Origin: JABDOU01 sp041609995
Lineage (GTDB): Bacteria > Actinomycetota > Acidimicrobiia > Spongiisociales > SHLN01
Assembly: GCA_041609995.1 (NCBI GenBank)
Contig: JBFIPU010000014.1
Coordinates: forward strand, 1-37,337
Direction of reading: 5' to 3'
DNA: 37,337 nucleotides
Shown one piece after another: positions 29,444 through 37,026 of this stretch; within the stretch, counting starts at the first letter, position 1, and each line of letters begins with the position of its first letter. Below the pieces are notes generated by a model. It was not told the DNA's origin. It saw only the letters and a program-made list of their open reading frames with translations, and searched no databases. The position numbers and the translations under genes are program-made.

Positions 29444-30639
29444 ACAAGGCACGGATCAGAGAGCAGATCCTCGCGGCATACGGGGCAGCTCTGGCCGCCG
29501 TCGATCCCCAGAAGTTGACCGCTGACGCCGTCGCCGTGTTGCCTCACCAGGCAGTTCGGGTCCTGGCGCTCGGCAAGGCCGCCCCGGCGATGGCCCGGGG
29601 AGCCGCTTCGCGGCGGCCGACCGCCACACTCGTCATCTCCGACCACATCGAGCCGGTCCCGAACGCCGAGGTGATGGTTGGTGACCACCCGCTGCCCGGA
29701 GCCCGGTCGGTTGAGGCGGGGGTCCGGGCCCTGGCGTTCGCCACCGCGATCCCGTCCGATGAGCTGGCGTTGTTCTTGATCTCCGGTGGCGGATCGGCCC
29801 TGGCCGAGGTTCCGGCCGGCGAACTCGATCTCGAAGATCTGACGTCCACCGGCAGCCTCCTCATGTCCCGCGGTATCGCCATCGAACAGACCAACACGGT
29901 CCGCCGTCATCTTTCACAGCTCAAGAACGGGGGCCTGCTGGCTGCCCGAGGACCCGGGCCGTCGCTGACGTTGGTGCTCTCAGACGTGGTCGACGGCCCG
30001 GCCAGTGCCGTCGCCTCGGGTCCCACGCTCCCGGACGAATCGACGCCGGCGGACGCCCTCGAGATCGTTTCCTCGCTGGCCGGCATCCCGCACGCAGTGG
30101 TCGATCACCTGCGCACCAGTCGGCCCACCCCGATCGCGCCTTCAGACCACATCACCCTCGCCACCCATCGCACGGCCGCCGCCGGGGCCGCAGAGTATTT
30201 CGCCGCCAGCCAGGTTCCGCACCGGGTGGCGGACCGGGCCCTCGCCGGCGAGTCGGCAGCAGAGGCGGCGGCCGTTTGTGACGCTCTCTCCGAGTCGATC
30301 CTGGTTGCGTCTGGCGAGACCACAGTCGACGTTACGGGCCCCGGCATCGGCGGCCGCAACCAATCTGGCGCCCTGGCGGCGTCGATTCGCCTCGGTGGAG
30401 GCGGCCCGGCGATGTTCGCCGCTCTGGCGACCGATGGGGTCGATGGCCCCACCGACGCGGCAGGGGCCATCGTGGACGACGAGACGAGCGCCCATCTCCG
30501 GCAAGCGGGGGTCGATCCGGAAGCGGCATTGGAGGCCGATGACGCGTACTCGGCGCTCGACGCTGTCGGCGCATTGTGGAGGACCGGCCCATCGGGAACC
30601 AATGTCGGTGACCTCTGGTTCGGATGGAAAGAGGACTGA
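29440..30639 (+). CDS. Glycerate 2-kinase (GckA/MOFRL type)
   Basis: 399 residues. An N-terminal DUF4147 domain: ALGKAAPAMARGA, VGDHPLPGARSVEA, FLISGGGSALAEVP, SRGIAIEQTNTVRRHLSQLKNGG. The C-terminal MOFRL domain has VASGETTVDVTGPGIGGRNQ and ALATDGVDGPTDAAGAIVDD. It phosphorylates glycerate at C2 with ATP. The GTG at 29440 overlaps the YbaK-like stop by GTGA. It is convergent with the crotonase-family gene, with a 4-bp gap. No glyoxylate or serine-cycle genes are adjacent. Confidence 0.93.
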   Translation: MNKARIREQILAAYGAALAAVDPQKLTADAVAVLPHQAVRVLALGKAAPAMARGAASRRPTATLVISDHIEPVPNAEVMVGDHPLPGARSVEAGVRALAFATAIPSDELALFLISGGGSALAEVPAGELDLEDLTSTGSLLMSRGIAIEQTNTVRRHLSQLKNGGLLAARGPGPSLTLVLSDVVDGPASAVASGPTLPDESTPADALEIVSSLAGIPHAVVDHLRTSRPTPIAPSDHITLATHRTAAAGAAEYFAASQVPHRVADRALAGESAAEAAAVCDALSESILVASGETTVDVTGPGIGGRNQSGALAASIRLGGGGPAMFAALATDGVDGPTDAAGAIVDDETSAHLRQAGVDPEAALEADDAYSALDAVGALWRTGPSGTNVGDLWFGWKED

Positions 30640-30643
30640 GACG

Positions 30644-31420
30644 TCAGTCGTCGAGCGCCGTACTGCTCCAGCGGGGGTCTCGTTTCTCCAGGAACGCCGT
30701 CATGCCCTCCTGGGCATCGTCGCTGGCCGCATTGGCCGCCATGACCGGCTCTGCCCGCCGGTAGGCAGCGTCGAGGTCCAGGTCGATCTGATCGTAAAAC
30801 GCCGTTTTGCCTCGCCCGATCGTGTCGGAGGAGAAGCCGAGGATCTTGCCAACCAGTTCATCGGTGGCCGCATCTAGCTCGTCCGGCTCCACGACCCGGT
30901 TGATCAGCCCCCAGTCGGCCGCTCGCTCGGCCGGCACCGGGTCGCCGGTCAACAGCATTTCCATGGCGCGCTTGCGCCCGATCGCCCTCGTGACCGGCAC
31001 CATGGGTGTGGTGCAGAAAAGCCCGATCTTCACGCCCGGCGTGGCAAACCATGCGTCCGATGACGCGAATGCGATATCGCACGAGGCCACCAGCTGGCAT
31101 CCGGCGGCTGTCGCCGGGCCCTGGACCTTGGCGATGACCGGTTGGGGGATCCGCTGAATACTCGTCATCATCTCGGTGCAGGCGGCGAAGAGGTCATCGT
31201 AGAACTCCGGTGTGCGACCAATCATCTCGGCCAGGTCGTGCCCGGCCGAGAACACCGGGCCGGTGGCCTCGATGATGACCACGCCGAAGTCGGCGGGTGT
31301 GTTGGAGATGGCCTCGGTGAGCCGCGCCAGCGTCGTCAGCGACAAGACGTTGCGCTTGTTCGGTTCTGTGAGCCGGATGGTGCGAACACGACCGGCGTCG
31401 GTGACAGCTACGGTTTCCAT
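30644..31420 (-). CDS. Enoyl-CoA hydratase/isomerase-family protein (ECHDC3-like)
   Basis: 258 residues of the crotonase fold. RTIRLTEPNKRNVLSLTTL is the start; GPVFSAGHDLAEM and GPATAAGCQLVASCDIAFAS carry the oxyanion-hole glycine regions. The canonical catalytic Glu segment (GxxPGxGG) is replaced by ATPGVKIGLFCTTPMV, as in mitochondrial ECHDC3-like proteins that lack clear hydratase residues. Actual hydratase activity is uncertain. ATG 31420 has GGAGAGG 4-5 nt upstream. Downstream member of the minus-strand array, 41 bp after the lipase gene. Confidence 0.88.
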   Translation of the reverse strand: METVAVTDAGRVRTIRLTEPNKRNVLSLTTLARLTEAISNTPADFGVVIIEATGPVFSAGHDLAEMIGRTPEFYDDLFAACTEMMTSIQRIPQPVIAKVQGPATAAGCQLVASCDIAFASSDAWFATPGVKIGLFCTTPMVPVTRAIGRKRAMEMLLTGDPVPAERAADWGLINRVVEPDELDAATDELVGKILGFSSDTIGRGKTAFYDQIDLDLDAAYRRAEPVMAANAASDDAQEGMTAFLEKRDPRWSSTALDD

Positions 31421-31461
31421 CCGCCTCTCCGATCTTCTTGACGGTTTGTCGTCGACGCGGT

Positions 31462-32277
31462 CTAGGTGACGTCGCGAATCCAGTCGTCGACACCGGCCAG
31501 GATATCTTCCCATCCCGGCTCGTTGTGGAGTTCATGGCGGAATCCCGGGTAGGTCTGGCGTGTCACCCCGGGGAGACCCTGGAGCGGTTGGGAGGCGTCC
31601 GCCGGGACGACCGTGTCGGCTTCGCCGTGGATCACGCGCGTCGGCGTGGTCAGGTTGGACAGCCGGGACAGCGTGTCTTGCTGAGCCTTGAGGATTTCGG
31701 AGCCCAGCCGGGTGGTGGTGTTGATGTTGACGAGGGGATCGGCGAAATACTTCTCACCGACAGAGGGATCCCGCGACAGCTGATCACCCTTGAGTGCGAG
31801 CGGGACCGCCAGCGAGGGGGTGAGGGAACCGAGCAGGCGGGCGGCCCCCTTCTTCCATCCGGGTTCGCTGGAGTCGAGGGCGGGGGCACTGAGGACCGCA
31901 GCGTCCGGCAGGGCTTCGTGCCGTGTCACCAGGTATGAGAGCCCGATCAAACCACCGAGCGAATGCCCGTAGAGGACGACCTTGCGGCCTCCGATGCGGG
32001 CGGCGGACAACCGATCCTCGAGGTCCAACAGGAATTCTCCCCATTCGACGATGAACAGTCGCTTGCCGGAGCTTTCACCGTGACCGCGATGGTCGTAGCT
32101 CTGGACCTCGATGCCGCGTGCAGCGAAGTAGTCGCCGACGTGCTCGTAGCGTCCGCTGTGCTCGCCGATGCCGTGGACGATCACGATCACGACGTCGGCG
32201 GTCTGCTCCGGCACCCAGCTGCGTACGAGCAGATGGGCGCCGCTGCGGGATGTTTCCTTGGTGACTTCGCTGGGCAT
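31462..32277 (-). CDS. Monoacylglycerol-lipase-like serine hydrolase
   Basis: 271 residues. HGIGEHSGRYEHVGDYFAARG, YDHRGHGESSGKR, the nucleophile elbow GHSLGG (Ser near 105), and HGEADTVVPADAS (Asp) with GFRHELHNEP (His) give a full catalytic triad. The HGxGEHSGRY motif marks the monoacylglycerol lipase/lysophospholipase class (Hydrolase_4). Its ATG overlaps the PpgK stop (TAATG at 32277), so they are translationally coupled. Confidence 0.92.
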   Translation of the reverse strand: MPSEVTKETSRSGAHLLVRSWVPEQTADVVIVIVHGIGEHSGRYEHVGDYFAARGIEVQSYDHRGHGESSGKRLFIVEWGEFLLDLEDRLSAARIGGRKVVLYGHSLGGLIGLSYLVTRHEALPDAAVLSAPALDSSEPGWKKGAARLLGSLTPSLAVPLALKGDQLSRDPSVGEKYFADPLVNINTTTRLGSEILKAQQDTLSRLSNLTTPTRVIHGEADTVVPADASQPLQGLPGVTRQTYPGFRHELHNEPGWEDILAGVDDWIRDVT

Positions 32278-33017
32278 TACAAATCATCCAATGTGGTTGC
32301 GTAGGCGAGGCCGACGATGCCGGCCTTGTTTCTGAATCGAGCCGGCACGATCCGGCCCCGGGTCTTGATCTTGGGAATGAACTTGTCGGCTTCCTTGGAC
32401 ACCCCGCCGCCGATGATGTAGAGCGAGGGGGAAAACAGTAGCTCCAGATGCTCGAAATACTCGGTCAACCGCGCCGCCCACTCTTTCCAAGACAAACCTT
32501 CCCTTTTTCGAGCATTGGCAGATGCCCAGTTCTCGACGTCGGTGTTGCGAAGCTGGAGGTGTCCCAGCTCGGTATTGGCGATCATGCGGCCTCCGAGGAA
32601 CATCGCACTGCCGATGCCGGTTCCGAACGTCAAGAGAATCACCAGGCCCTCCTCACCACGACCCGCTCCCCACCGCATCTCCGCCAGACCGGCGGCATCG
32701 GCGTCGTTGATCACTGTCGTCTCCACCCCCAGCGAATCCGTGAGGAACTCGGCGGCTGCCACCCCGAGCCACGACTTGTCGATGTTGTAGGCGGATCGAA
32801 CGATGCCATCCACGATCTTGCCCGGGACGGCGATCCCGGTAGGGCCGTCCCAGCCGAAGTGGTCGAGGATCTCCCGAATCACCGAAGCGCAGTTCTCCGG
32901 CGTCGCCGGATCCGGTGTGAGCAGGCGGTACCTGTCGCCGACCAACTCGGCGTCTGCCAGGTCGACGACACCGCCCTTGATGCCGGTCCCACCGATGTCG
33001 ATCCCTAGCCGCTTCAT
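32277..33017 (-). CDS. ppgK: Polyphosphate glucokinase, ROK family
   Basis: 246 residues. MKRLGIDIGGTGIKGGVVDL is the phosphate-binding start; LLTPDPATP, INDADAAGLAEMRWGAG, LLTFGTGIGSAMFLGG, NTELGHLQL and LYIIGGGVSKEADKFIPKI closely follow M. tuberculosis PpgK. The enzyme phosphorylates glucose using polyphosphate or ATP. The ROK zinc-binding CxCGxxGC motif is absent, as in PpgK. ATG 33017 overlaps the upstream stop (ATGA). Polyphosphate use fits energy-poor or dormant states. Confidence 0.94.
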   Translation of the reverse strand: MKRLGIDIGGTGIKGGVVDLADAELVGDRYRLLTPDPATPENCASVIREILDHFGWDGPTGIAVPGKIVDGIVRSAYNIDKSWLGVAAAEFLTDSLGVETTVINDADAAGLAEMRWGAGRGEEGLVILLTFGTGIGSAMFLGGRMIANTELGHLQLRNTDVENWASANARKREGLSWKEWAARLTEYFEHLELLFSPSLYIIGGGVSKEADKFIPKIKTRGRIVPARFRNKAGIVGLAYATTLDDL

Positions 33018-34027
33018 GTTCCGTCTCCCGTGAACGGAGGATCGGTCAACGATACAGGCCGCCACTCTCCTGTGACGAGCACCTCCAGCTGTGGGAGCGG
33101 ATCGCCAAAAGCTTTGGAGCCACGATGAAACACAGGCGCCGGCTCCAGCCATCCGAGGCCGACGACGGGCCCGCCCGGCAACCTCGAGGCAGCGATGACG
33201 GCCCCGTGCGTGTCGCCGGCTCGCATCGGGTTTCCCGCTTCCGGGGCGCCGGATCGGGCCGTGAAGCCGACAATGGCGCGCCGGTTGCCGGCACGAAGAG
33301 CCCTTCGGTACGAGCGTCGTCCCTTGAACCGGGCATCCAGATCAACGAGGTGGGTGAGATCCGCCTCGATCGGCGTGACGGGGGGGAACCGCTCCGATCC
33401 CCAGTCGAGTTCCCCGGCCCTGGTGCGCAGTGCATCAAAAGCCGACAGGCCCCCCAAGCCGATGCCTTCTGACCGGAGTGCGGTGGCAACGTCCGCACCC
33501 GACGCCAGAGGCACGGCCATCGTGATCGTCTGGCCATGCACCGGGCCATTGCCGGCCGCCAGCACCGCCTCCCCCTGCCAATCGACCTCCACCACGTCGC
33601 CTGGTTGGGGCACCGCTCCGACCACGGCTCCAACCGCATCAGCGGCGGCGGGTCCGATCACAGCAAAGAGGGCGCGGGAGGCAGCCCCGGCTGAGAACGA
33701 TCGGTCGTAGACGAATAGCAATGTCGACCTCCAGAGATCGACATGAGCGGCAATCGTCGCATCGTCCCGCAGCACGAGTCCCTCGGTGCAAGAATCAGGA
33801 GGGAGGGACGCCAGATTGCAGCTGAGCGATTCCGTGAGCTCGTCCGGTGGTTGCTCATAGCCAGTGTGGCGGCGATGAGATACGTCGAACAAGACTGCTG
33901 CCTCATCGGCCATGACCAGCGTCTCTTCATCGGGGCCAATCCGCCAGGGAATCCGCCAGCCGGACCGCTCGATGAATTCGGCTGCAGACTGCTCGTAGAT
34001 GCCGACGAGCGGGCTTTGGAACACCAT
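33014..34027 (-). CDS. GcvT/YgfZ-like folate-binding domain protein
   Basis: 337 residues. Resembles the aminomethyltransferase (GcvT) fold: DEAAVLFDVSHRRHTGYE (compare AGVFDVS), AFDALRTRAGELDWGSERFP, VTPIEADLTHLVDLDARFKG and RRSYRRALRAGNRRAIVGF, which correspond to PxEA.L...V...KG.Y.GQE in the family. The final Cys-containing KGCY.GQE motif of YgfZ is not present. It could be a demethylase or a Fe-S assembly factor. ATG 34027 lies 10 nt after the previous gene's stop. Confidence 0.78.
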   Translation of the reverse strand: MVFQSPLVGIYEQSAAEFIERSGWRIPWRIGPDEETLVMADEAAVLFDVSHRRHTGYEQPPDELTESLSCNLASLPPDSCTEGLVLRDDATIAAHVDLWRSTLLFVYDRSFSAGAASRALFAVIGPAAADAVGAVVGAVPQPGDVVEVDWQGEAVLAAGNGPVHGQTITMAVPLASGADVATALRSEGIGLGGLSAFDALRTRAGELDWGSERFPPVTPIEADLTHLVDLDARFKGRRSYRRALRAGNRRAIVGFTARSGAPEAGNPMRAGDTHGAVIAASRLPGGPVVGLGWLEPAPVFHRGSKAFGDPLPQLEVLVTGEWRPVSLTDPPFTGDGT

Positions 34028-34037
34028 CAGCCAGCGA

Positions 34038-34484
34038 TCATTCCTCGCCGAGGTTGACGATCTGGGGAGGGCCCGGGACACGGCTGGGCGCGTCCCATTC
34101 GCCCTCTTCCTCGAGACCGTACTTGAGCAGCAAGTGCAGGTAGTCGCGTTGGTAGAACACCTTGCAGGAGACGTCGGGATACAGCTCGCGCAACTGGCGG
34201 ACTTTGCGGTTCTTCTTCGTGACGAGTCGCTGGTTCATGGTCGTGATCTCGATATACACGTCCTCGTCGACCAGGTAGAAGTCCGGGGTGAAGTGCTTGA
34301 CCGGGGTTCCGTCAGCGTCGAACTCGATCGGGAACGACTCCGACTCGTATTCGTAGGCGATGCCATAGAACTCGAGCAGACGCGCAAACTGCAGCTCGCT
34401 CTCATGGGCGAATTCGTGGGAATGCGGCGCCGGCGGGCGCGACCCTCGAGAGGGCCGCCGGGCCGTCAGATCTTCTTGTTCCAG
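34038..34484 (-). CDS. PD-(D/E)xK-like small protein with a probable CTG start
   Basis: 148 residues when read from CTG 34484. Only a fragment from GTG 34259 would be found if ATG/GTG/TTG starts were required, yet coding signal continues upstream: HEFAHESELQFARLLEFYGI, YEYESESFPIEFDADGTPV, KHFTPDFYLVDEDVYIEITT and KKNRKVRQLRELYP. The PD-(9)-ExT...K pattern (PDFYLVDEDVYIEIT...TKKNRK) fits a PD-(D/E)xK nuclease-like fold. There is no ATG, GTG or TTG between the MerR stop (34497-34499) and 34259. GGAGGA (34488-34493) precedes CTG 34484 by 3 nt. A conserved hypothetical, probably translationally coupled to the MerR gene upstream. Confidence 0.65.
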   Translation of the reverse strand: MEQEDLTARRPSRGSRPPAPHSHEFAHESELQFARLLEFYGIAYEYESESFPIEFDADGTPVKHFTPDFYLVDEDVYIEITTMNQRLVTKKNRKVRQLRELYPDVSCKVFYQRDYLHLLLKYGLEEEGEWDAPSRVPGPPQIVNLGEE

Positions 34485-34496
34485 GTGTCCTCCGGT

Positions 34497-34991
34497 TTAT
34501 GTCGCTTTCGCGACGGCAACGGCCGGAATCTCAGGGAAGAGCTCATGGATTTGTCCGGCAAGCTTCTCTTGCACCGGACCGACGGTGATGGCGAACACGC
34601 CCTGTCCCCGCTGGAGCACATCCACCACTTCGGATGGGCTCTTGGCAGCGAAGATCGTGTTGCCGTCGGAGAGCAACGTGACATCCGAGAGGTCGGCGTC
34701 CAGTTGCTCCCGGAGAATCTCGATCGCCTGTCGAATCTTCTTCAAGCTCAGACCGGCATCGAGCAGGCTCTTGACCACTTTGAGCTGCACGATGTCGCCG
34801 AACGAGTAAAGGCGTTGACTCCCCGATCCGGATGCCGAAGAGATCGACGGCACGATGAGATCCGTTCGAGCCCAGTAGTCGAGCTGCCGGTAGGTGATAT
34901 CCACCAGCTTGCAGACCTGGGGGGCTCGATATCCCTGGGAGGCGTCGCCCTGCGGGCCGTCAGCTTCCTGGGTCGTATCCGTTCGTGCCAT
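34497..34991 (-). CDS. MerR-family transcriptional regulator
   Basis: 164 residues. The MerR-type wHTH begins SQGYRAPQVCKLVDITYRQL and runs DYWARTDLIVPSI, then SQRLYSFGDIVQLKVVKSLLDAG. A C-terminal region (LREQLDADLSDVTLLSDG) follows that has no metal-binding cysteines. It corresponds in position to M. tuberculosis Rv1830, after the DUF151 gene. ATG 34991 with AGAGGA 5 nt upstream is chosen over the upstream-open frame to 35249. It is separated from DUF151 by 270 bp containing AT-rich repeats that may be its operator. Confidence 0.9.
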   Translation of the reverse strand: MARTDTTQEADGPQGDASQGYRAPQVCKLVDITYRQLDYWARTDLIVPSISSASGSGSQRLYSFGDIVQLKVVKSLLDAGLSLKKIRQAIEILREQLDADLSDVTLLSDGNTIFAAKSPSEVVDVLQRGQGVFAITVGPVQEKLAGQIHELFPEIPAVAVAKAT

Positions 34992-35039
34992 GTCGTCCTC
35001 TTTCAGCGTCCCCGAGTGTACCTGGTTGCTTACAACGAT

Positions 35040-35077
35040 GTAATTCGAGTCGTGTAATTTCTCCCTCGTAATTACGA
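35040..35077. promoter_or_regulatory. Three GTAATT repeats at 14-bp intervals ending in a palindrome
   Basis: GTAATT begins at 35040, 35054 and 35068, exactly 14 bp apart. The last is inside a perfect 12-bp palindrome TCGTAATTACGA (35066-35077). The region is AT-rich within GC-rich DNA and lies 49-86 bp upstream of the MerR start. Candidate operator for this or another regulator. Confidence 0.45.
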
Positions 35078-35100
35078 ACGGAACCGTACAAGCCGGAGGC

Positions 35101-35127
35101 GGGGTTGTCAACAACCCCTGTGGATAA
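35101..35127 (-). promoter_or_regulatory. Perfect inverted repeat followed by a DnaA-box-like site
   Basis: GGGGTTGT-CA-ACAACCCC (35101-35118) is a perfect 8-bp inverted repeat. It is followed at once by TGTGGATAA (35119-35127), whose complement TTATCCACA is the consensus DnaA box. It lies in the 270-bp gap between DUF151 and MerR. It may be a terminator for the DUF151 unit plus a chance box. Confidence 0.4.
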
Positions 35128-35261
35128 CGCCCGACGAGTATCCGGGGGAACACGAAGTGCCGGGGTGGCACCAGGTGAGCACGAGGCAGCTCGGAAGCGA
35201 GGGTGGTTGCGGCTGGGCCGGCGCCGGGGGGTTGGGTGCCGATCGTCAAACGTAGGGAGCG

Positions 35262-35762
35262 TCAGCTGGGGAGCCCGAAGTCCTCAGGGCTGATCTCGTC
35301 AAGGAACTCGCGAAAGCGTTCGACCTCATCATCCTCGTCCGGCCCGTCCTCGTCTCTGATCTCCACCCCGGCCTCTTCGAGCACTTCGGGATCGGCGAAC
35401 AGGGGCGCATTCGTGCGGGCGGCCAAGGCGATAGCATCGGATGGCCGGGAAGAGACACGGACCTCCTCGCCGTTGCGGTCGAGCACCAGATCGGCGTAAT
35501 AGATCCCGCCCCGCAGCTCCGTCACCTCCACCCGGTTGACTTTCGAGTTGAGGGATTCAGTGACGAGCTTCAGGAGATCGTGGGTCAGGGGCCGCTGGGG
35601 CTCGACCCCTTCGAGGGCGAACGCAATCGCCGTCGCCTCGACAGCCCCGATCCAGATCGGTAGGTAACGTTCGCCCGACTGCTCGCGCAGCAGCACGATC
35701 GGCTGGTTGGTTGGCAGCTCGATCCTGACACCGACGAGTTCAACAGGTATACCGTGCGTCAC
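35262..35762 (-). CDS. Bifunctional nuclease family protein (DUF151)
   Basis: 166 residues. VELVGVRIELPTNQPIVLLREQ, YLPIWIGAVEATAIAFALEG, RPLTHDLLKLVTESL, GIYYADLVL and RPSDAIALAARTNAPLFADPEVLEEAG are all DUF151 landmarks. Some members show RNase/DNase activity. The C-terminus is acidic (DEDGPDEDDEVE). The order FHA-MerR-DUF151-MerR matches M. tuberculosis Rv1827-Rv1830. GTG 35762 has TAGGCT 6 nt upstream, overlapping the hpt stop, so it may have its own leaderless promoter. Confidence 0.93.
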   Translation of the reverse strand: MTHGIPVELVGVRIELPTNQPIVLLREQSGERYLPIWIGAVEATAIAFALEGVEPQRPLTHDLLKLVTESLNSKVNRVEVTELRGGIYYADLVLDRNGEEVRVSSRPSDAIALAARTNAPLFADPEVLEEAGVEIRDEDGPDEDDEVERFREFLDEISPEDFGLPS

Positions 35763-35768
35763 ACTGCC

Positions 35769-35774
35769 AGCCTA
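35769..35774 (-). promoter_or_regulatory. Leaderless -10 element for the DUF151 gene
   Basis: TAGGCT on the minus strand is followed by 6 nt (GGCAGT) and GTG 35762. It sits just after the hpt stop codon. Confidence 0.5.
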
Positions 35775-36338
35775 TCACCGCCCGTAAGCAGCCAAGGTCA
35801 GCACCTCCGGGTCCTCGCGAAACGCGGGTAGGTCCAATACCGCCCACAGCGACGGGAGGCCCCGAAATCTGCCTTCCCAATCCAGCCCATATCCCAGCAG
35901 GTGCTCCTCCCCCACCTCGAAACCGCGCAGCTCGACCGGGACGTCGACGATTCGCCGCTTGGCCTTGTCGAGCAGAGCCACGGTCCGGACCGAAGCCGCC
36001 TGACGGTTCATCATGATCTCGCGCAGGTAGGCGAGCGAGAGCCCGGTGTCGACGATGTCCTCCACGATCACGACGTGCCGGTCGGTCACGTCCGTGCTGA
36101 TGTCCATGAGGATGTTGACCCGGGTCTCTCCTCCGAAGCTGCTGAGAGAGAGGAAATCGAGCTCCACGTCCGCGTCCATCGCCCGCACCAGGTCGGTGAG
36201 GAAGATGAACGAGCCGTTGAGAATGGAGACCATGATCGGTATCTCACCGTTGAGGCTCTTGGCGAGCTCCTGACCCAGTTGTTCGACCCGCGCCTGGATG
36301 GTCTCGACATCGACCACTTCCACGACCACGTCACTCAT
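35775..36338 (-). CDS. hpt: Hypoxanthine phosphoribosyltransferase
   Basis: 187 residues. SILNGSFIFLTDLVRAMD, then LSLSSFGGETRV, and the PRPP-binding loop VVIVEDIVDTGLSLAYLRE are type I phosphoribosyltransferase motifs of the Hpt class; KRRIVDVPVELRGFEVG and GYGLDWEGRFRGLPSLWAV match the purine-binding end. It salvages hypoxanthine/guanine with PRPP. Its ATG overlaps the FtsR stop by 8 bp. In actinobacteria hpt usually lies near ftsH and tilS; here it sits inside the garA-ftsR-DUF151 unit. Confidence 0.94.
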   Translation of the reverse strand: MSDVVVEVVDVETIQARVEQLGQELAKSLNGEIPIMVSILNGSFIFLTDLVRAMDADVELDFLSLSSFGGETRVNILMDISTDVTDRHVVIVEDIVDTGLSLAYLREIMMNRQAASVRTVALLDKAKRRIVDVPVELRGFEVGEEHLLGYGLDWEGRFRGLPSLWAVLDLPAFREDPEVLTLAAYGR

Positions 36339-37026
36339 ACTTCAGCAACCTGCGGAGCTCGCCCCGGAGCACCGCCTCCTGCAGTTCGGTGATCGCCTGA
36401 CCGCATTCCGCCAGGGTGTCGGCGGCCTGCTGCCGGGACTGCTCTGTGCCGTGCACCAGGAGCGGCTTCGTCAAGTTGTCGAGTAGGTCGAGCGACCGCT
36501 CCGCCCCGAGCCGTACTTGGCGAATGTGGCGGGGATCGAGACCTGATGCCAACAGACGCTTGGCGGCCCTGACCACTGCCAACGCCTCTTCGTCGAACAG
36601 CGGCTGCCCGCCTCGTTGCGAGGTCGACGTGATGACATGGTGCTCCACCAGGGCTTCCACCTGGGCCGGTGTCACGCCGGCCGAGCGGGCGAGCTCCGCG
36701 ACTGTCATCGCCAGCGGTGTGCTCGCGAAGTAGGTACCAGCGGGAGCGCCGCTGGGACCCTCATCACCCGCCAACTCCTCGCCCCGCTCCCAGGCCGCGA
36801 GGTTGGATTTGATCACCTTGAGCGGTAGAAAATGATCCCGCTGCTGCTGGAGGATGTAGCGAATTCGGCTGAGGTCGTCGTCCGAGAAGGCACGGTATCC
36901 GGACTCCGTACGTCCCGGGCTGATCAGGCCTTTGGTTTCCAGAAAGCGGATCTTCGACACTGTGACATCCGGGAACTCCTCTTCGAGCAGCGATATCACC
37001 TGGCCGATGGTGACCCCGTCAGTCAT
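36331..37026 (-). CDS. ftsR: MerR-type regulator FtsR
   Basis: 231 residues. The start VTIGQVISLLEEEFPDVTVSKIRFLE is followed by KGLISPGRTESGYRAFSDDD and ILQQQRDHFLPLKVIKSNL, matching the FtsR family (Corynebacterium regulator of ftsZ; Rv1828 in M. tuberculosis). A second winged-helix-like C-terminal region (AELARSAGVTPAQVEALVE) resembles the ligand-free dimerisation module. It overlaps the FHA gene by 8 bp and hpt by 8 bp, one operon. No metal-binding Cys is present. Confidence 0.92.
   Translation of the reverse strand: MTDGVTIGQVISLLEEEFPDVTVSKIRFLETKGLISPGRTESGYRAFSDDDLSRIRYILQQQRDHFLPLKVIKSNLAAWERGEELAGDEGPSGAPAGTYFASTPLAMTVAELARSAGVTPAQVEALVEHHVITSTSQRGGQPLFDEEALAVVRAAKRLLASGLDPRHIRQVRLGAERSLDLLDNLTKPLLVHGTEQSRQQAADTLAECGQAITELQEAVLRGELRRLLKYE

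Noticed and set aside
33999..35057. 352-codon plus-strand open frame
   Set aside because: Antisense to the PD-(D/E)xK-like and MerR genes, whose products are recognisable.
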